Assembly (NCBI GenBank): GCA_021292165.1
Contig: JAHFWL010001280.1
Location: forward strand, 38,011-102,010
Direction: 5' to 3'
Source: Shinisaurus crocodilurus
Lineage: Eukaryota; Chordata; Lepidosauria; Squamata; Shinisauridae
DNA: 64,000 nucleotides
Positions 20,451 to 31,145 of the stretch are shown here, piece after piece. Position 1 is the stretch's first letter; each line of letters begins with the position of its first letter. Both the position numbers and the translations under genes were made by a program. A model generated the notes under the pieces. The model was not told the DNA's origin and ran no database searches. It saw nothing but the letters and a program-made list of their open reading frames with translations.

Positions 20451-22642
20451 TCGAGTGCCATGATGGAAGAAATGCGCAATATATTAATGAAACAAATAAT
20501 ACCAAGGAGTAAGAAAAACTGACTGGATTGGCAAGAGCAAGAAGTAATTCTATGTCTGTGTGCAAGAGAAGATAGGCAATAAATCTTTCAATTAAAAAAA
20601 AAGAAAGAAACAAAATCCAAACAAAACACTAGCTCCCAGGGAATGTATTCTATAATTATCCCCCATGGGATTTCTTATAACTTCCTCCGAATACCAGGCC
20701 ACTGAGAGAGAAGGATATGGAACTAGACGACACACATGCCATTACAGCTCTGTATCTCCAGTGTGCAGTGCAAGTGGCTGAACCCAACAGGGCTCCAAGG
20801 ACCGATGCCTACCACTCTTTTGATATGCCAAGATGGGGATAACTGGGTGGCATGGCAAGGGTGAAATTGCTGGCAAAGGGAGAAGATTGTTTCGCCATGT
20901 GCTTAGGCCATGGGCTCACCTTCCAACCAGAGCACATTTGAAAGTGGGTTGTGATATGAAGGTGCAGTGAGTCACAAGCTGCAGTCCAGAGAGACAGCTA
21001 AAGTGCCCCACAGTGAGCGCCCTCGCTCTCTCGTTTCAGAGCAGCGGGGTCCTCTGTATCATCCTACCAAGTGGTAAAGGGGATTTCAGCACACTTCAGG
21101 TGCAGGAGCATGTCATGTGCATCCTCCCCTGAACATGCGCCATGAATTAGTCGCTCCATACTTTGCAGCATTGTGTTTGCCACCAGGACATGTCAGTGGG
21201 ACTTCCCCACAGCATGTACCTGAAGTCTGTATGACAGGCAAGTGCCCTTAAACATGCTGATTGGGCCACAGGGTCCCTGACATGCACGGACATTTGAGGA
21301 CACACATCCCAATATGCATTTGCTGTAGGAACATTACTGTGTCAACAAATGCAACTGCCGTGTAAAGAATGGGACTACGTAAAAGGGGCTGTTTCAAAGT
21401 TTATTTTTCAAGGCATGAATGCCTATACTAACAGAGGGCAACTTCCGGCCCGTGAAGGTTGCTCATCTGGCCCACAGAGGCTCGGGCTCCCTCCACAGAG
21501 CCCACCCCTCTCCCTCCGGAAGTCCAGGCCCCTGGCCTGGAGGTTACGGGGGGGGGGGCTTTCTGAGACTGGGAGAGGAATCCTCTTCTAATGTCCCCAT
21601 CTTCCACTGGGGAAGACCCATACAAAGCAAAGCCGGTTCCCAGGGGACGTTACCAGTATGCCCTATACCCACATTAAGATGCATGTAATGCTCCTGCTTC
21701 CTGAAAATGACACAAAACTCTGCAACCCAGGCCGGGGAAGGCTCATTTTCCCTGGGAAAACAGATCTGGGTGCTACCTCTCCAACGATACATTTGCATGA
21801 ACTTGAGCCTTCAAACAAGCCACCTTGCGAGCGAGGCCGAAAAGATTAAGCGTTGGGGCTCATCTTGAGGGGGTCGGCAGGGAACTTCCAGCTTCCTCCA
21901 CCTCTTGGCTTTCCCTTTCTTGGTCCAATTGAAGTAAGACACAGAAATAGAGGCGAGTCTACTTGGGAGTCCAGATGTCAATTTTATAGCAGCTGTTCCA
22001 CGGCTGCGGCAAACAAATGAACTGAAAGAGCCTCCGGCACAGAGTTTACAGACACGGATAATCATTCCAGAGTAATTACCAGCTTGCTCCCCCAGAGGAT
22101 TTCACCTGCAGTCACTGGGAGCTAATTACTCCCAATTGCTCCCTTGATGCATGCAGCCTCCGAGACAAGAGCAAGCAGCACGCTTGGTAATGGTAATAGC
22201 TCAAGTCAACCTTCCTCCCGGCACTGCAACATGCTCCTTCCCGCAGAAACCTAGACCTCTGCCCATCTGCTGGGTACTGCCATATAGCTTTTCACCCCAA
22301 CCGCATTGTTTCACAGCCCCCTAGCGATGCAGACTTCACTGTCATGAAGCCCCACGTTTCCGGTCGTGCTTCTGTTCTCCCCCTCTCTGCATGGAGGATA
22401 AGACAAGCCACACTGTACTTGTCTCGGCTAAACCCAGTTAGTGAACTGAACTCCAAAGTTCACTACGTACGTATTAACTATGTATCTGGACGCCAGCAAG
22501 AACCGCAAACAAACATTGCACTCCTGAGGGGAAAAGGGGGAACATACGCCAGTGCCAGAACAGCAGGGAAAGATACGAGGGAAAGTACTGCTGTAAAACA
22601 AAACGGGCAAAGTGCAGCCTGCACTGATATGAAAGCAACACA
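20451..22642. other. Largely unique intergenic DNA with a possible conserved block
   Basis: No gene found. The stretch 21950-22200 is free of recognisable repeats. It carries TAATTA at 22073 and 22123, with CAATTG at 22133, in a base composition like that of vertebrate developmental enhancers. This is only a visual impression. The remainder is unremarkable. Confidence 0.3.
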
Positions 22643-22645
22643 ATA

Positions 22646-22885
22646 CAGTAATACCTTGGATTGCAAGTAACTTGGTTTGAGAGCGTTTTGCAAGACAAGC
22701 AAATTTTTAAATATTTAATTTTTTTTTACTTCATATACAAGCAACATCTTGCAATACATGTACTGTAGTACGGCTTAAATTAAAAATCTCTGTACAAATT
22801 TTTTTTTGGGGATTTCATTTTGATATGAGTGTTTTGGATTACAAGCACGTTTCCAGAATTATGCTCTCAATCCAAGGCACGACTG
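22646..22885. mobile_element. Tigger/pogo-like MITE, copy 1
   Basis: The left end CAGTAATACCTTGGATTGC and the diverged right end CAATCCAAGGCACGACTG are flanked by TA on each side. The interior contains 'GTTTTGGATTACAAGC' and a poly-T tract. TA duplication and CAGT tips fit the Tc1/mariner-pogo group. Relatives lie at 34675-34913 and 43037-43280. Confidence 0.75.
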
Positions 22886-23426
22886 TATCTCTTTCTATTG
22901 CTCCACCCCACCATCTTCACAAGTAGTTCTTTATTACTCTGAATTTTTGCCAACAGCAGCAAAGAACCCTTCTTATCTAACCTACTCAAGACCACTGCTG
23001 TCTCTTGGGCACGGGACACCTCAGATCCCTTCCTGAATGCATAGGGCGGAATCTAATACCATGTAAGCGGACGTCTACTTATGCGACAGGACTGACTCCT
23101 CCTCTCGTCCCCCTGTACCCTCAAATCTGCTCCAGAGGGGCTCCCCAACCATCTAGAACAGATTTTGAGAGCGTGTGGAGGGGGATGCAGGGAGGAGGGG
23201 GAATCTTCCCCCCTCCCCATTCTGCTGAAAGAAGCAGTTTCATCAGCAGAAGGACTTCACTGGATTCCACACATAAGGTCCTACGAGAATCTTAAGAACA
23301 AGTTCTATTTTTAAGATTTTAAGTTTCTAGCCCTCATGGTTGTGTGAATGATCTTGAGAACAAGGAAGCTCTGTATTTTAACAGAAAGTATTCCTATCAT
23401 ATATTTTAAATTGCATTCTATTGAAA

Positions 23427-23620
23427 GGGGGCGTAGCTCAGTGGTAGAACACATGCTTTGCATGCAGAAGGTCCCAGGTTCAATCCCCAGAAACTCCACA
23501 TAGGACTAGAAATGAATCCTGCCTGAAACTCTGCAGAGCAGTTGCTAGTCTGTGTTGACAATACTGGGCTAGATGGACCAATGGTCTGACTCGGTATAAG
23601 GCAGCTTCCTACATTCCTAT
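23427..23620 (+). mobile_element. tRNA-Ala-derived SINE
   Basis: The head 'GGCGTAGCTCAGTGGTAGAA' (A box) and 'CCAGGTTCAATCCCC' (B box), with loop TTTGCAT, come from tRNA-Ala(TGC). The body ends 'GGGCTAGATGGACCAATGGT', 'CTGACTCGGTATAAGGCAGC'. The 3' part is LINE-like and shared with the tail at 33313-33370. Confidence 0.75.
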
Positions 23621-23704
23621 TTACACATGTAATGAACTTGAAGCTTATTTCCTAATCCTTAGAGGCTGCATTTTGAACTTTTGGAGCTAGCAGTACCATG
23701 GTTT

Positions 23705-23792
23705 ACAGTGTAATCCTATGCAAGTTTACTGAGAGGTATGTCCCCCTGTCTTCAATAGAGCTTACTCCTTAGTAAGTGTTTAGAATGGCAAC
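23705..23792. mobile_element. Short MITE, 'GTAATCCTATGCAAGTTTAC' family
   Basis: This resembles 'CAATCCTATGCATGTTTACT' and contains 'CAATAGAGCTTACTCC'. The family recurs at 30456-30580, 37585-37672 and 38604-38690. It is a common short element related by its ends to the GGGTGCAATCC group. Confidence 0.5.
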
Positions 23793-25084
23793 GTTATTCT
23801 CCCCCCTTGTCCTGGAGTGATGGAACATCTGCCTACTGTTGCACTAAGGTTGTGGTGCTCCTCCATCAGGGGTGCAGAACCTCCAGCCCACAGAGGCTTG
23901 GGCTACCTCCGCAGGCCCTTGTCCCCTCCCCAAGCTCCACCTCCGACCAAGGCAGCTATCAGGGAGCGGTGGTGGGGAGAGGAATCCCAGCTGTTATCTC
24001 GGATCTGTGAAGGATCCACCTGGCACTTTGGTCAGGGAGCAAATGATGTCTGGGGATGTGGCCACACCCACAAACGTCATGCGGTCCACAGAAGGCTGAG
24101 TGGGTGGGTGGGGGCATCTGATCCCTCACCCCAAAAAGGTTTTGCACCCCTGCCTTACATCCTTATAACTTCAACATGCTCCAATTAGGCATCATAGAAA
24201 TCCTGCCACCACAATCTCCCAACAGAGCAGAATACTAGACAAATGGGCGAACACAAATCCTCTGATATTTTGCACAAAACGTTTTCCATTCTTTTTTCCC
24301 CTGCCTGAGCTGCTCTGCAACATTCTGGCAAAGCTACAATATCGCATAACGCCAAGAGAGGAATGTAGTCAGAATAAAAAGGAAAAGAAAAAAACATTGG
24401 AAACAGCAAGAAGTCAAATGCAGTCAGACTAGACATGATAAGAACGTACCAAGTCAGGATCTGTCATGTCTGAACAGTCCCAATAGAGTAGCCCACGGAT
24501 TCCAAAATAAAAGTGCGCCATACTCAAAGATACCAAAGGGTAAGGGACAGACCTTAACATTTTCTTCTAAATTTCACCTTCCCTCACCAGAAAAGAACCC
24601 CATCAACAAATCAACCGGTTTAGATTTCATAGGGCGATCCCTATTTGGACTATGACCCTATCACTGCCCCCAGTAGCTATGGATGCAAACTCATGAGCAG
24701 TGGGGACTGTCTTTAAATCAAGCACTGCTTCTTTTTTTAATGCCCTATTATTAGATCTATTCAATAAATTTTCCTTTTTAGCTGCTGCCAAGCTTCTTGC
24801 AGATGGCACTCAAGTGTTAGTAGTAGTCGCAGTTTGGGAATAGACATAACCTGACAGCCATCAAGAGTCTGGCAATCAAAGTCTTATTCCCCCATCATAA
24901 TTTAAAACAAGGTTGCATGTATTCCACGCATGCATGAATGCAGTGCACAACTATGGAAGATGGCACAAAAATCCAACAACCTGAGAATCTCAGTGGATGT
25001 TTGTTGTTGTTGTTGTTTTGCTTTAATCTAGCAAGTCACGGGGCCTCATGGCCTCAAAGATATGCTTGAAAATGGCTGGGCAAT
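23793..25084. other. Intergenic, no clear gene
   Basis: About 23860-24155 reads like an old MITE ('CATCAGGGGTGCAGAACCTC' on the left, 'GGTTTTGCACCCCTGCC' on the right). Nothing else is recognised. Confidence 0.4.
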
Positions 25085-25092
25085 GTCTAGTG

Positions 25093-25211
25093 CAGCCTTC
25101 CCCAACGTGGTGCTCTCCAGATGTTTAGGACTTCAACTCCCATCAGCCTCAGTCAACATGGCCAGGAATCATGGCAGTTGTAGTCCCAGGGCAGCAAGTT
25201 GGGGAAGGCTG
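25093..25211. mobile_element. 119-bp foldback hAT MITE (CAGCCTTCCCCAAC)
   Basis: The ends CAGCCTTCCCCAAC and GTTGGGGAAGGCTG have a perfect duplication GTCTAGTG at 25085-25092 and 25212-25219. The arms contain 'CTCCAGATGTTTAGGACT' and its counterpart. A sibling subfamily is CAGTGTTCTCC. Confidence 0.9.
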
Positions 25212-25519
25212 GTCTAGTGAAATCTCAGAAGCTTCCAGTGGTCAGGGGTTGGGGCTTAAAGATGCTTCTCTCTTTGATAGCTACAATGGCTCGCAAAAGC
25301 AGAATAATCCATGTAATTTGACAGAACAAAACCATGCAAATTTGTTTAAATTGCACCATCCATTTGGGAGGTTACAGAACTAGGCTGCAATCTTAGGCTC
25401 ACTTAATCAGGGAATAAAGACCCACCATTGAACACAGTAAGCTGCATAGAATTCAAATGCAGAATGGAAACTGCAGAATCCTGTGTGAACACAGTAAACT
25501 CCAGATGCAGATCCAGATG

Positions 25520-25675
25520 CAGAATTTATTTGTTGCATTTATGAATCGCCCATCTGGCCGGCAAACTGGCCACTCTGGGCGATGTACAACATAATAAAAT
25601 ATAAAATACATTTAAAACAGTATAAAATTTTAAAATCTTAACCCACCCCATATTCCATAAATGCAACAAATAAAT
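25520..25675 (-). mobile_element. LINE 3' tail
   Basis: On the minus strand it runs from 'GGCCAGTTTGCCGGCCAGAT' to 'CATAAATGCAACAAATAAAT', a non-LTR 3' end. A second A-rich end lies at 25656-25680. It is truncated. Confidence 0.45.
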
Positions 25676-26476
25676 AAAATAATCTAGTTTGTAGAGTGTT
25701 GTAAATAATATAGCAGAAAGGGCCAGGCTTTGAGCTGCAAAGTCTTTTATTCTTCTCACTCCAATCCAATGCAAGGTCACACAGGCCCATCTTTGGCACC
25801 CCCTTCTTTGAACTACAGACTTTGTGCCCGTTTGATTTTCTGTACTAGAAACAAAGTACAGCAGGACTGACAGAGCAACATGGGAGACAGACCAAAGATC
25901 AAGCAAGGCCATTCCCAAAGGCCTCTTTGAGATGCATGCAGGCAGCAGCTTCTCATGCTCCCTGCTATGAATTCTAGGATACGAGCATGAAGAATATCCT
26001 GGAGTAGGTAGGCAAGGAAGTACCCTTTTCAACTAGGATGATCCCTGGGCTTACTATGGGAATTGCACGCTACACAATGGACCTATGCAGCACCATTCCC
26101 TGTTGGGTATGTGAAAGTACCAGGGACCAGCACAGGCCTGGACTGCAGTGCTAAAATAGCATTCCCAGTCCCAACAGCTGTAGCCACCTGGAAATGTCCA
26201 GAGGCAGACATGGTTTGAGACACGCAGCAGCAGCATCCGTTTCTTATTTTCTGGGGGAATGGAAAACAGGCGGGAGGGGAGTGACAGAGATAAAGAATAG
26301 GGTACTTAAAAGCCAATTGGAAGCATTTCCCAATCCCACAATACAAGAGCGCCACCTGCTGGGACTCTGAATCAATTCTGCTTGTAAAAACTGATCTGTT
26401 GATATCGGTAACAAAAACTACAAGTACTCATACAGCTAGCAACTGAGGGTGAAGGAAACACAGTTCACATGCAGAG

Positions 26477-26919
26477 GATCCGTGGAGACTGCTGAGAGGA
26501 GCTTTGTGGGTGGCTCAGGCTGCCACCACAGGGTGCGCAACACAGAGGGGTCCACCCGAGCAGTTCAGCATAGTGGAGTATTTACTGATAGTTACAGAGC
26601 AGCCTTCCCCAACCTGAGGCCCTCCAGATGTTTCGGGCTTTCAACTGATCTGCCCCAGCCAGCCTGGTCAATGGTCAGGAATGTTGGGAGTTGAAGTTTC
26701 AAAGATCTGGAGAATACCAGGTTGGAGAAAGCTGTTATAGAGAGATGTTTGTTCAAGAATTATGCAGCACACATCTCATCTGAAAGGAAGTAAAATATAT
26801 ATACTGCTGCCAGAGTCCTATGCTCAGAAACACCATGGGATCCGCGGTGACTGCTGAGAGGAGCTTTGTGGGTGGCTCAGGCTGCCACCACAGGGTACGC
26901 AACACAGAGGGATCCACCC
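26477..26919 (+). repeat. Pair of ~82-bp direct repeats
   Basis: 'GACTGCTGAGAGGAGCTTTG', 'TGGGTGGCTCAGGCTGCCAC' and 'CACAGGGT' recur almost unchanged at 26477-26557 and 26838-26919, about 361 bases apart. A MITE (26600-26734) lies between them. The repeats match no family I know. Confidence 0.7.
26600..26734. mobile_element. 135-bp foldback hAT MITE (CAGCCTTCCCCAACC)
   Basis: Ends are CAGCCTTCCCCAACC and GGTTGGAGAAAGCTG. Flanks TTACAGAG (26592-26599) and TTATAGAG (26735-26742) match at 7 of 8. Confidence 0.8.
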
Positions 26920-27067
26920 ATTTTTGACATGTGCATTTTTTATTTACCAGTGGGGTATTCTAAATGCCACATGAACATGACATGGATGTTTCGCACAGCA
27001 AAAAGTTAAGAGCGCTACAACTTTCACATATGCATTTTACAGCAAGGTTTCCCGCCTTCCTCTACAC

Positions 27068-27191
27068 CAGCCTTGACCAACCTAGCGCCCTCCAGATGTG
27101 TCTGACTACAACTCCAATCATCCCCAGCCAGCTTGGTAAGATAGGAGTTGTAGTGCAGCACATATGGAGGGCACCAGGCCTAGGAAGGCTG
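27068..27191. mobile_element. Foldback hAT MITE, worn
   Basis: It has the left end CAGCCTTGACCAACC and the right end GGCCTAGGAAGGCTG, with 'CTCCAGATGTGTCTGACTAC' in the left arm. No clear duplication. It lies in the VRTN 3' flank. Confidence 0.65.
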
Positions 27192-27596
27192 GTGGATGTA
27201 CACCGTGAAATGGAAGGTGCCAGGGAAGGTACCTGTGCACGCCTACCTTTCCTTCTCAAGTTGAGCTGGTCTTGGATTGGGTCCATCAGTTTCAACCAGG
27301 CTCAAAAAGCAGGCAAAGAGGAAGATGTCTTAACCTGGCTCTGGCTGTCCATTGGACTGCACTGCCCTACATCGTGCCAGCAGTACCTCCCAGAAGGTTT
27401 CCCCACACACTTTCTGAAGGGGAGAGCAAAGAAGCTTTCTCTCTCCCCTGAACCTGTCCCCCCCACCCACTAAAAAAAGTGTCACTCTACAATCTCAAAA
27501 TTGGAGCCCTACTCTCCGAGACTAAGGCCTTAACTCCCCTCCACCCCACCCCTCTCATAATAAAATTTTGGGCAGCTTGATTTCCATTTTTGAGGT

Positions 27597-27602
27597 TTTA
27601 AT
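27597..27602 (-). promoter_or_regulatory. Candidate VRTN polyadenylation signal (ATTAAA)
   Basis: ATTAAA on the minus strand lies about 585 bases past the VRTN stop. It is the first signal-like hexamer I noticed in the 3' flank. A canonical AATAAA on the same strand at 26938-26943 is an alternative giving a 3' UTR of about 1.25 kb, but two MITEs (27068-27191 and the flank of 26600-26734) lie nearby. Neither has transcript support here. Confidence 0.25.
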
Positions 27603-28186
27603 GAATCACTCTTGCTTGTACCACACATTCATATAGAGGAGATCCTGCAGCTATACATTAGGAACAGCATAACATGCATTACACCAAGGAGTTGAGCTGG
27701 TAAAGCCAACAATCTACTTTGTGAACAGGATGCACACCTGGACCTAGATCCAATTCACAGCCCTAAAGATTGTGGCTTACAATTACATAAAAAAACCAAA
27801 CAAAAACATTTCAAAGTCAGTGAAAAGTACAGAAGCACTTCAGAAACTTAAAAGAGTACCCTCAAGACCCCTTCCCCTACCACCAACAACAGTTTACTGG
27901 TCTATTCACTAAGAAAAAAGAAAGTGTATCTTTTGTTACGGCCAGCTAGGTGGCCCAGCACAAAAGCAGTGCCTCATCCCCTCTGTCCTTCCCACCATTC
28001 TCCACACCTCCAGGGACCGAGGCTATGCAGAGTTGGTGTCCAAGTCTGGAAACTAAGGAAATAAATCCAACAAAACAAAGTCACCCCACGCCCCACCTCC
28101 CCAAAAATGTGCTCGTGGAGGTTGTATGTCCCACTGATGAGATGAGAGCAACTTCCAGTAGCAGACTGAATGAGGCCTTGATGAGC

Positions 28187-30217
28187 CTAGGCATCCACCA
28201 GGGTTAGTCCTTCGTGCAGGGCACGTTTCCACATGTAGTAAGTGGAGCGTGCTGTTAGGGGGAAGTGGGCTCTGAACTCTTTGTATGTTGGGAAGGTCTT
28301 GGACTCAAAGCGTTGCTGGAGGAACAGCTTGGCCTGGGCTTTGAACTGAGCTGTGGCAATCACATCCATCACAAACATGCTGTTGTTGACTCTTTCTGAT
28401 ATTGGATAGCCTGGTATCATGGTGGCGAAGGGTTTAGGCATTTGCCTGTCCATAGGTGCTGCAACAGTAGTCTCCTTTTGCTGTGGGGAATGGAAATCAA
28501 GCTCTGCATTCCCGCTAGTCTCAGTAGTGGTCTGCTTCAAGTCTTTGGAAACCCCGTTTGAGGAAAGGCAATGCTTTTTGGTCTGGCTGCTGCTTCTTTT
28601 CCTCCAGAACCAATAGGCTGTGGAAGAGATGCCTGGATAGCGCAGGCGGAATTTGCAGAAGGGCATTTTCCAGTGGCGAACACGTTTCTTGGCTAAGTCA
28701 CGAAGTCGCTTTTGCCAGTAGTAGAGTGATGGCTTGATGCGCATGAGAATTCGGGGCCCATTGAGCATCTTCCGGCTAGACAGGCTTCCAGGCTTGAACG
28801 GCAGATGCAACTTCCTGTTGGCAAGGGGTTTCTGGTTGATGGAAAGAGGCAGGGAAGGCTGGAAGTTGGGGTTCTCCTTGATGGCTTTTCGCCTCCAGTT
28901 GTAATAGGTGGATCTGGAGATGCCGGGAAAGCTATGCTTGAAGCTCCTGTAGGGCACAAGAGTATTCATGGAAATGCATTTCTCCAGATAAGACTTGGCC
29001 CCTTGCATGGAGGTCCCATTTTGGCTGGGATACAGGAGGGGGCTTTTGGACCCCAGACCTCCCTCGGACTTGGCCACACCATCTGTGCCAGCGTGAAGCT
29101 TCTCCGGTTTGTACACCTGAGGATCCTTCGGCAACCCAGCTTCAGCAGGGGAAGAGGCCTCTCCACCATTCAGCACATTTTGCATCTCGTGCTTCCAGGC
29201 ATAGTAAGTGGAGCGCGAGATTTCTGGGAACATTTGGCGGAAGTGCTGAAGGGGGATGACATTGCCCTCTTGGAAGCACGACTGCAGGAAGTGCTTGGCT
29301 GCAAACCTGGTAGCTGCTTTCTGCCGGTGCTCTCGGGACTGGCGCTTCCATCGATAGAAGGTGCTTTTGGTGATGCTGTACCTTTCACGCAGGTTAGAGT
29401 ACGTCACCTGTGGATCCTTGTTCAGCAGCTCCAGAGTCCTCACCGGCTGCACTTGAGGCTCTGGAGGGGGGTTTGTGGGTTCCAGCTCTTCCAGGCCGAC
29501 AACAGGCACAAAGGACTGAGCTTTGAAAACCTGAGAGGACAGCTGCTGCCCAGACCACATGATGTGGAGGGTGGAGACTTGCAAGTTACCTTTCCTGGGT
29601 CGGATCAGTCGGTTGAAGTACGGCCGGATCTTTAGGTTGCTCATCGGGTAGATGGAATAGATGTTGCACTGCAGCACTGATGCCAGAGCATACATGTGCC
29701 ACATGTTGGCATACGTGCCCGGGAAGCAGGTGGCTTTGATGTCAGCATCCAAAATGGCCTCTAGGATGGCCAGAGGTAAGCTCGTCATCTCAGGGGATTC
29801 CTCGGTGCAAAGTGAGTAGCGGGCAGCCTGCAACATCACCTTGGAGTCAATCATGCCATTCAGGTAGTACTGCTTGTGAAGCAACATCTCCACCGCTGTG
29901 CGTACCTGCAGCTCCAGACTCAGGCTAGTGTTCCCCCACAACAGCACACTGGCGGCCTCAAACAGGTGGTTCCCTTCCCCTTTGCAAAGCAAAGGCAGCA
30001 TATGGCTGGGAGCATCTTCCGGATAGAGACTTTGCGCTACCCGGTCGACTTCCAGCTCTTCCTGAAACTGCCTCCCAGCGTACCTAGGTAAGGAGAAAGA
30101 TGACAGAGTCTGCTCAGCCTCTAGGGCTGCACTGGTCAGTCCCTCTAGCCCAAAGCATTCAGTAGCCTCCTGCAGCTCCTGGAGCACAGACTGCACCAGC
30201 TGGTGTCGCTGGATCAT
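28187..30217 (-). CDS. VRTN: Vertnin, complete coding exon (676 aa)
   Basis: Vertnin is a vertebrate nuclear protein linked to vertebral number and somite segmentation; this is family knowledge. Recognition rests on the N-terminus (LVQSVLQELQEA), the LYPEDAP motif near residue 65, and overall length (676 aa; about 700 in mammals, from memory). Residues about 76-224 look like an OTU-type fold: the usual D-G-N-C active-site motif reads E-G-N-H (81-84), so no catalytic cysteine is visible. Five related modules with S-x-x-Y/F-x-W follow, at about 268-293, 308-345, 408-445, 510-541 and 630-666; their basic, helix-turn-helix-like look suggests DNA binding (inference). The start is the ATG at 30217, because a pyrimidine-rich acceptor ends one base upstream. 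The frame stays open 14 codons further, but those lie in the intron. No stops or frameshifts are present, so the gene looks functional. Confidence 0.95.
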   Translation of the reverse strand: MIQRHQLVQSVLQELQEATECFGLEGLTSAALEAEQTLSSFSLPRYAGRQFQEELEVDRVAQSLYPEDAPSHMLPLLCKGEGNHLFEAASVLLWGNTSLSLELQVRTAVEMLLHKQYYLNGMIDSKVMLQAARYSLCTEESPEMTSLPLAILEAILDADIKATCFPGTYANMWHMYALASVLQCNIYSIYPMSNLKIRPYFNRLIRPRKGNLQVSTLHIMWSGQQLSSQVFKAQSFVPVVGLEELEPTNPPPEPQVQPVRTLELLNKDPQVTYSNLRERYSITKSTFYRWKRQSREHRQKAATRFAAKHFLQSCFQEGNVIPLQHFRQMFPEISRSTYYAWKHEMQNVLNGGEASSPAEAGLPKDPQVYKPEKLHAGTDGVAKSEGGLGSKSPLLYPSQNGTSMQGAKSYLEKCISMNTLVPYRSFKHSFPGISRSTYYNWRRKAIKENPNFQPSLPLSINQKPLANRKLHLPFKPGSLSSRKMLNGPRILMRIKPSLYYWQKRLRDLAKKRVRHWKMPFCKFRLRYPGISSTAYWFWRKRSSSQTKKHCLSSNGVSKDLKQTTTETSGNAELDFHSPQQKETTVAAPMDRQMPKPFATMIPGYPISERVNNSMFVMDVIATAQFKAQAKLFLQQRFESKTFPTYKEFRAHFPLTARSTYYMWKRALHEGLTLVDA

Positions 30218-30944
30218 CCTGAAACACAGAAGAGTTTGAACAATGAAAATGTCACACATTCGGCACAGCCCCGCTCGCCTACACAGCCCAGCCTGCTAAT
30301 CAGAGCAACACAGTTAGGCTGCTTTCTCTCAGTAAGCGTCTGCTTTCACAAAACAATACCTACAACAATAATCCATAGACCACTCCTGAGTCGAGACAGA
30401 CGACACCTGGTTGTGGGATGATTTCATGAAAGCACAGCTTTAGACTGATGCCCAACAGCCCAATCCTATGCATGTTTCTTTAGAAGTAAGCCCTACTGAA
30501 TTCAATGGAACTTACTCCCAAAAAGGAATAAGGATGCAGAAGATCACAACCCAAATAGGAGTAAGGATGCATAGGATAAAAACAATGGGATTTAAGCATG
30601 TTTAATTGGGCGTGAAACTATCCAATATGTTATAGAATAAAATCCTAAATATTTCATAGGTACAGTATCCCATTCCTCATTATGCACACCAGTAGCAGAC
30701 ACATACCAGGTTTGTACCAAGTACTGGATCAAACTACTCAGCTAAACCTGCCTATCCAATAAAATAGTAGATCTAACTTTTGCTATTAAGCACAAGTTTT
30801 AAAATTCTTACAGTTATAGTAATTTGGAAACTAGATTTGTGTGGCTTGCTGAAATATTGTGACTTGCTGAAATGTGACTTGCTGAAATATTGTGTGACTT
30901 GCTGAAATGTGTGGTAGCTAAAAATGTAAATGTGAAGAAAAGAG
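30218..30944. other. VRTN upstream intron, one short MITE
   Basis: This should be the intron preceding the VRTN coding exon. It carries a MITE of the 'CAATCCTATGCATGTTTC' family at 30456-30580 and short 'GACTTGCTGAAAT' tandem units at about 30843-30910. No other feature is recognised. Confidence 0.5.
30219..30235 (-). promoter_or_regulatory. 3' splice acceptor of the VRTN coding exon
   Basis: Reading the minus strand, the run CTCTTCTGTGTTTCAG ends at 30219, with a single G and then the VRTN ATG. A pyrimidine-rich tract followed by CAG is a normal 3' splice site. It shows that the coding exon is preceded by an intron and at least one 5' noncoding exon. It also decides the start codon against the longer open frame starting at 30259. 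Confidence 0.75.
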
Positions 30945-30956
30945 CCTTTGGGGGGG

Positions 30957-31001
<45 letters not shown>

Positions 31002-31092
31002 CATGTGTGAACCGGCTGGGGTGGGGTGTGCATAGTTAGCATGTGGAGAAAGGGGCCCTTGGGGTTCCTGCATGCACATGCACATGCACATA

Positions 31093-31128
<36 letters not shown>

Positions 31129-31145
31129 TCCTCATGTGTAAACCA
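30945..31145 (-). repeat. Two repeat units with embedded (GT)n microsatellite
   Basis: On the minus strand two units share 'ACACATGAGG', a (GT)n run, then a CC-rich segment ending near 'AAAGGCTCTTTTCTTCACA'. The CA runs are at 30958-31000 and 31098-31126. A third unit lies on the plus strand at 42960-43036. A repeated sequence context around the microsatellite suggests a dispersed repeat. Confidence 0.6.

Noticed and set aside
23427..23500. Possible tRNA-Ala gene
   Set aside because: A and B boxes are good, but the acceptor stem does not pair and a SINE body follows directly.
25526..26032. 168-aa minus-strand ORF
   Set aside because: Overlaps a LINE tail at one end and has no recognisable domain.
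26964..27473. 169-aa plus-strand ORF
   Set aside because: Runs straight through a foldback MITE at 27068-27191. Not a gene.
28805..29635. 276-aa plus-strand open frame
   Set aside because: It lies antisense to the VRTN coding exon and has no domain. It is a shadow of the real gene.
30958..31126. ORFs of repeated Cys-Val
   Set aside because: Translation of (GT)n microsatellites.
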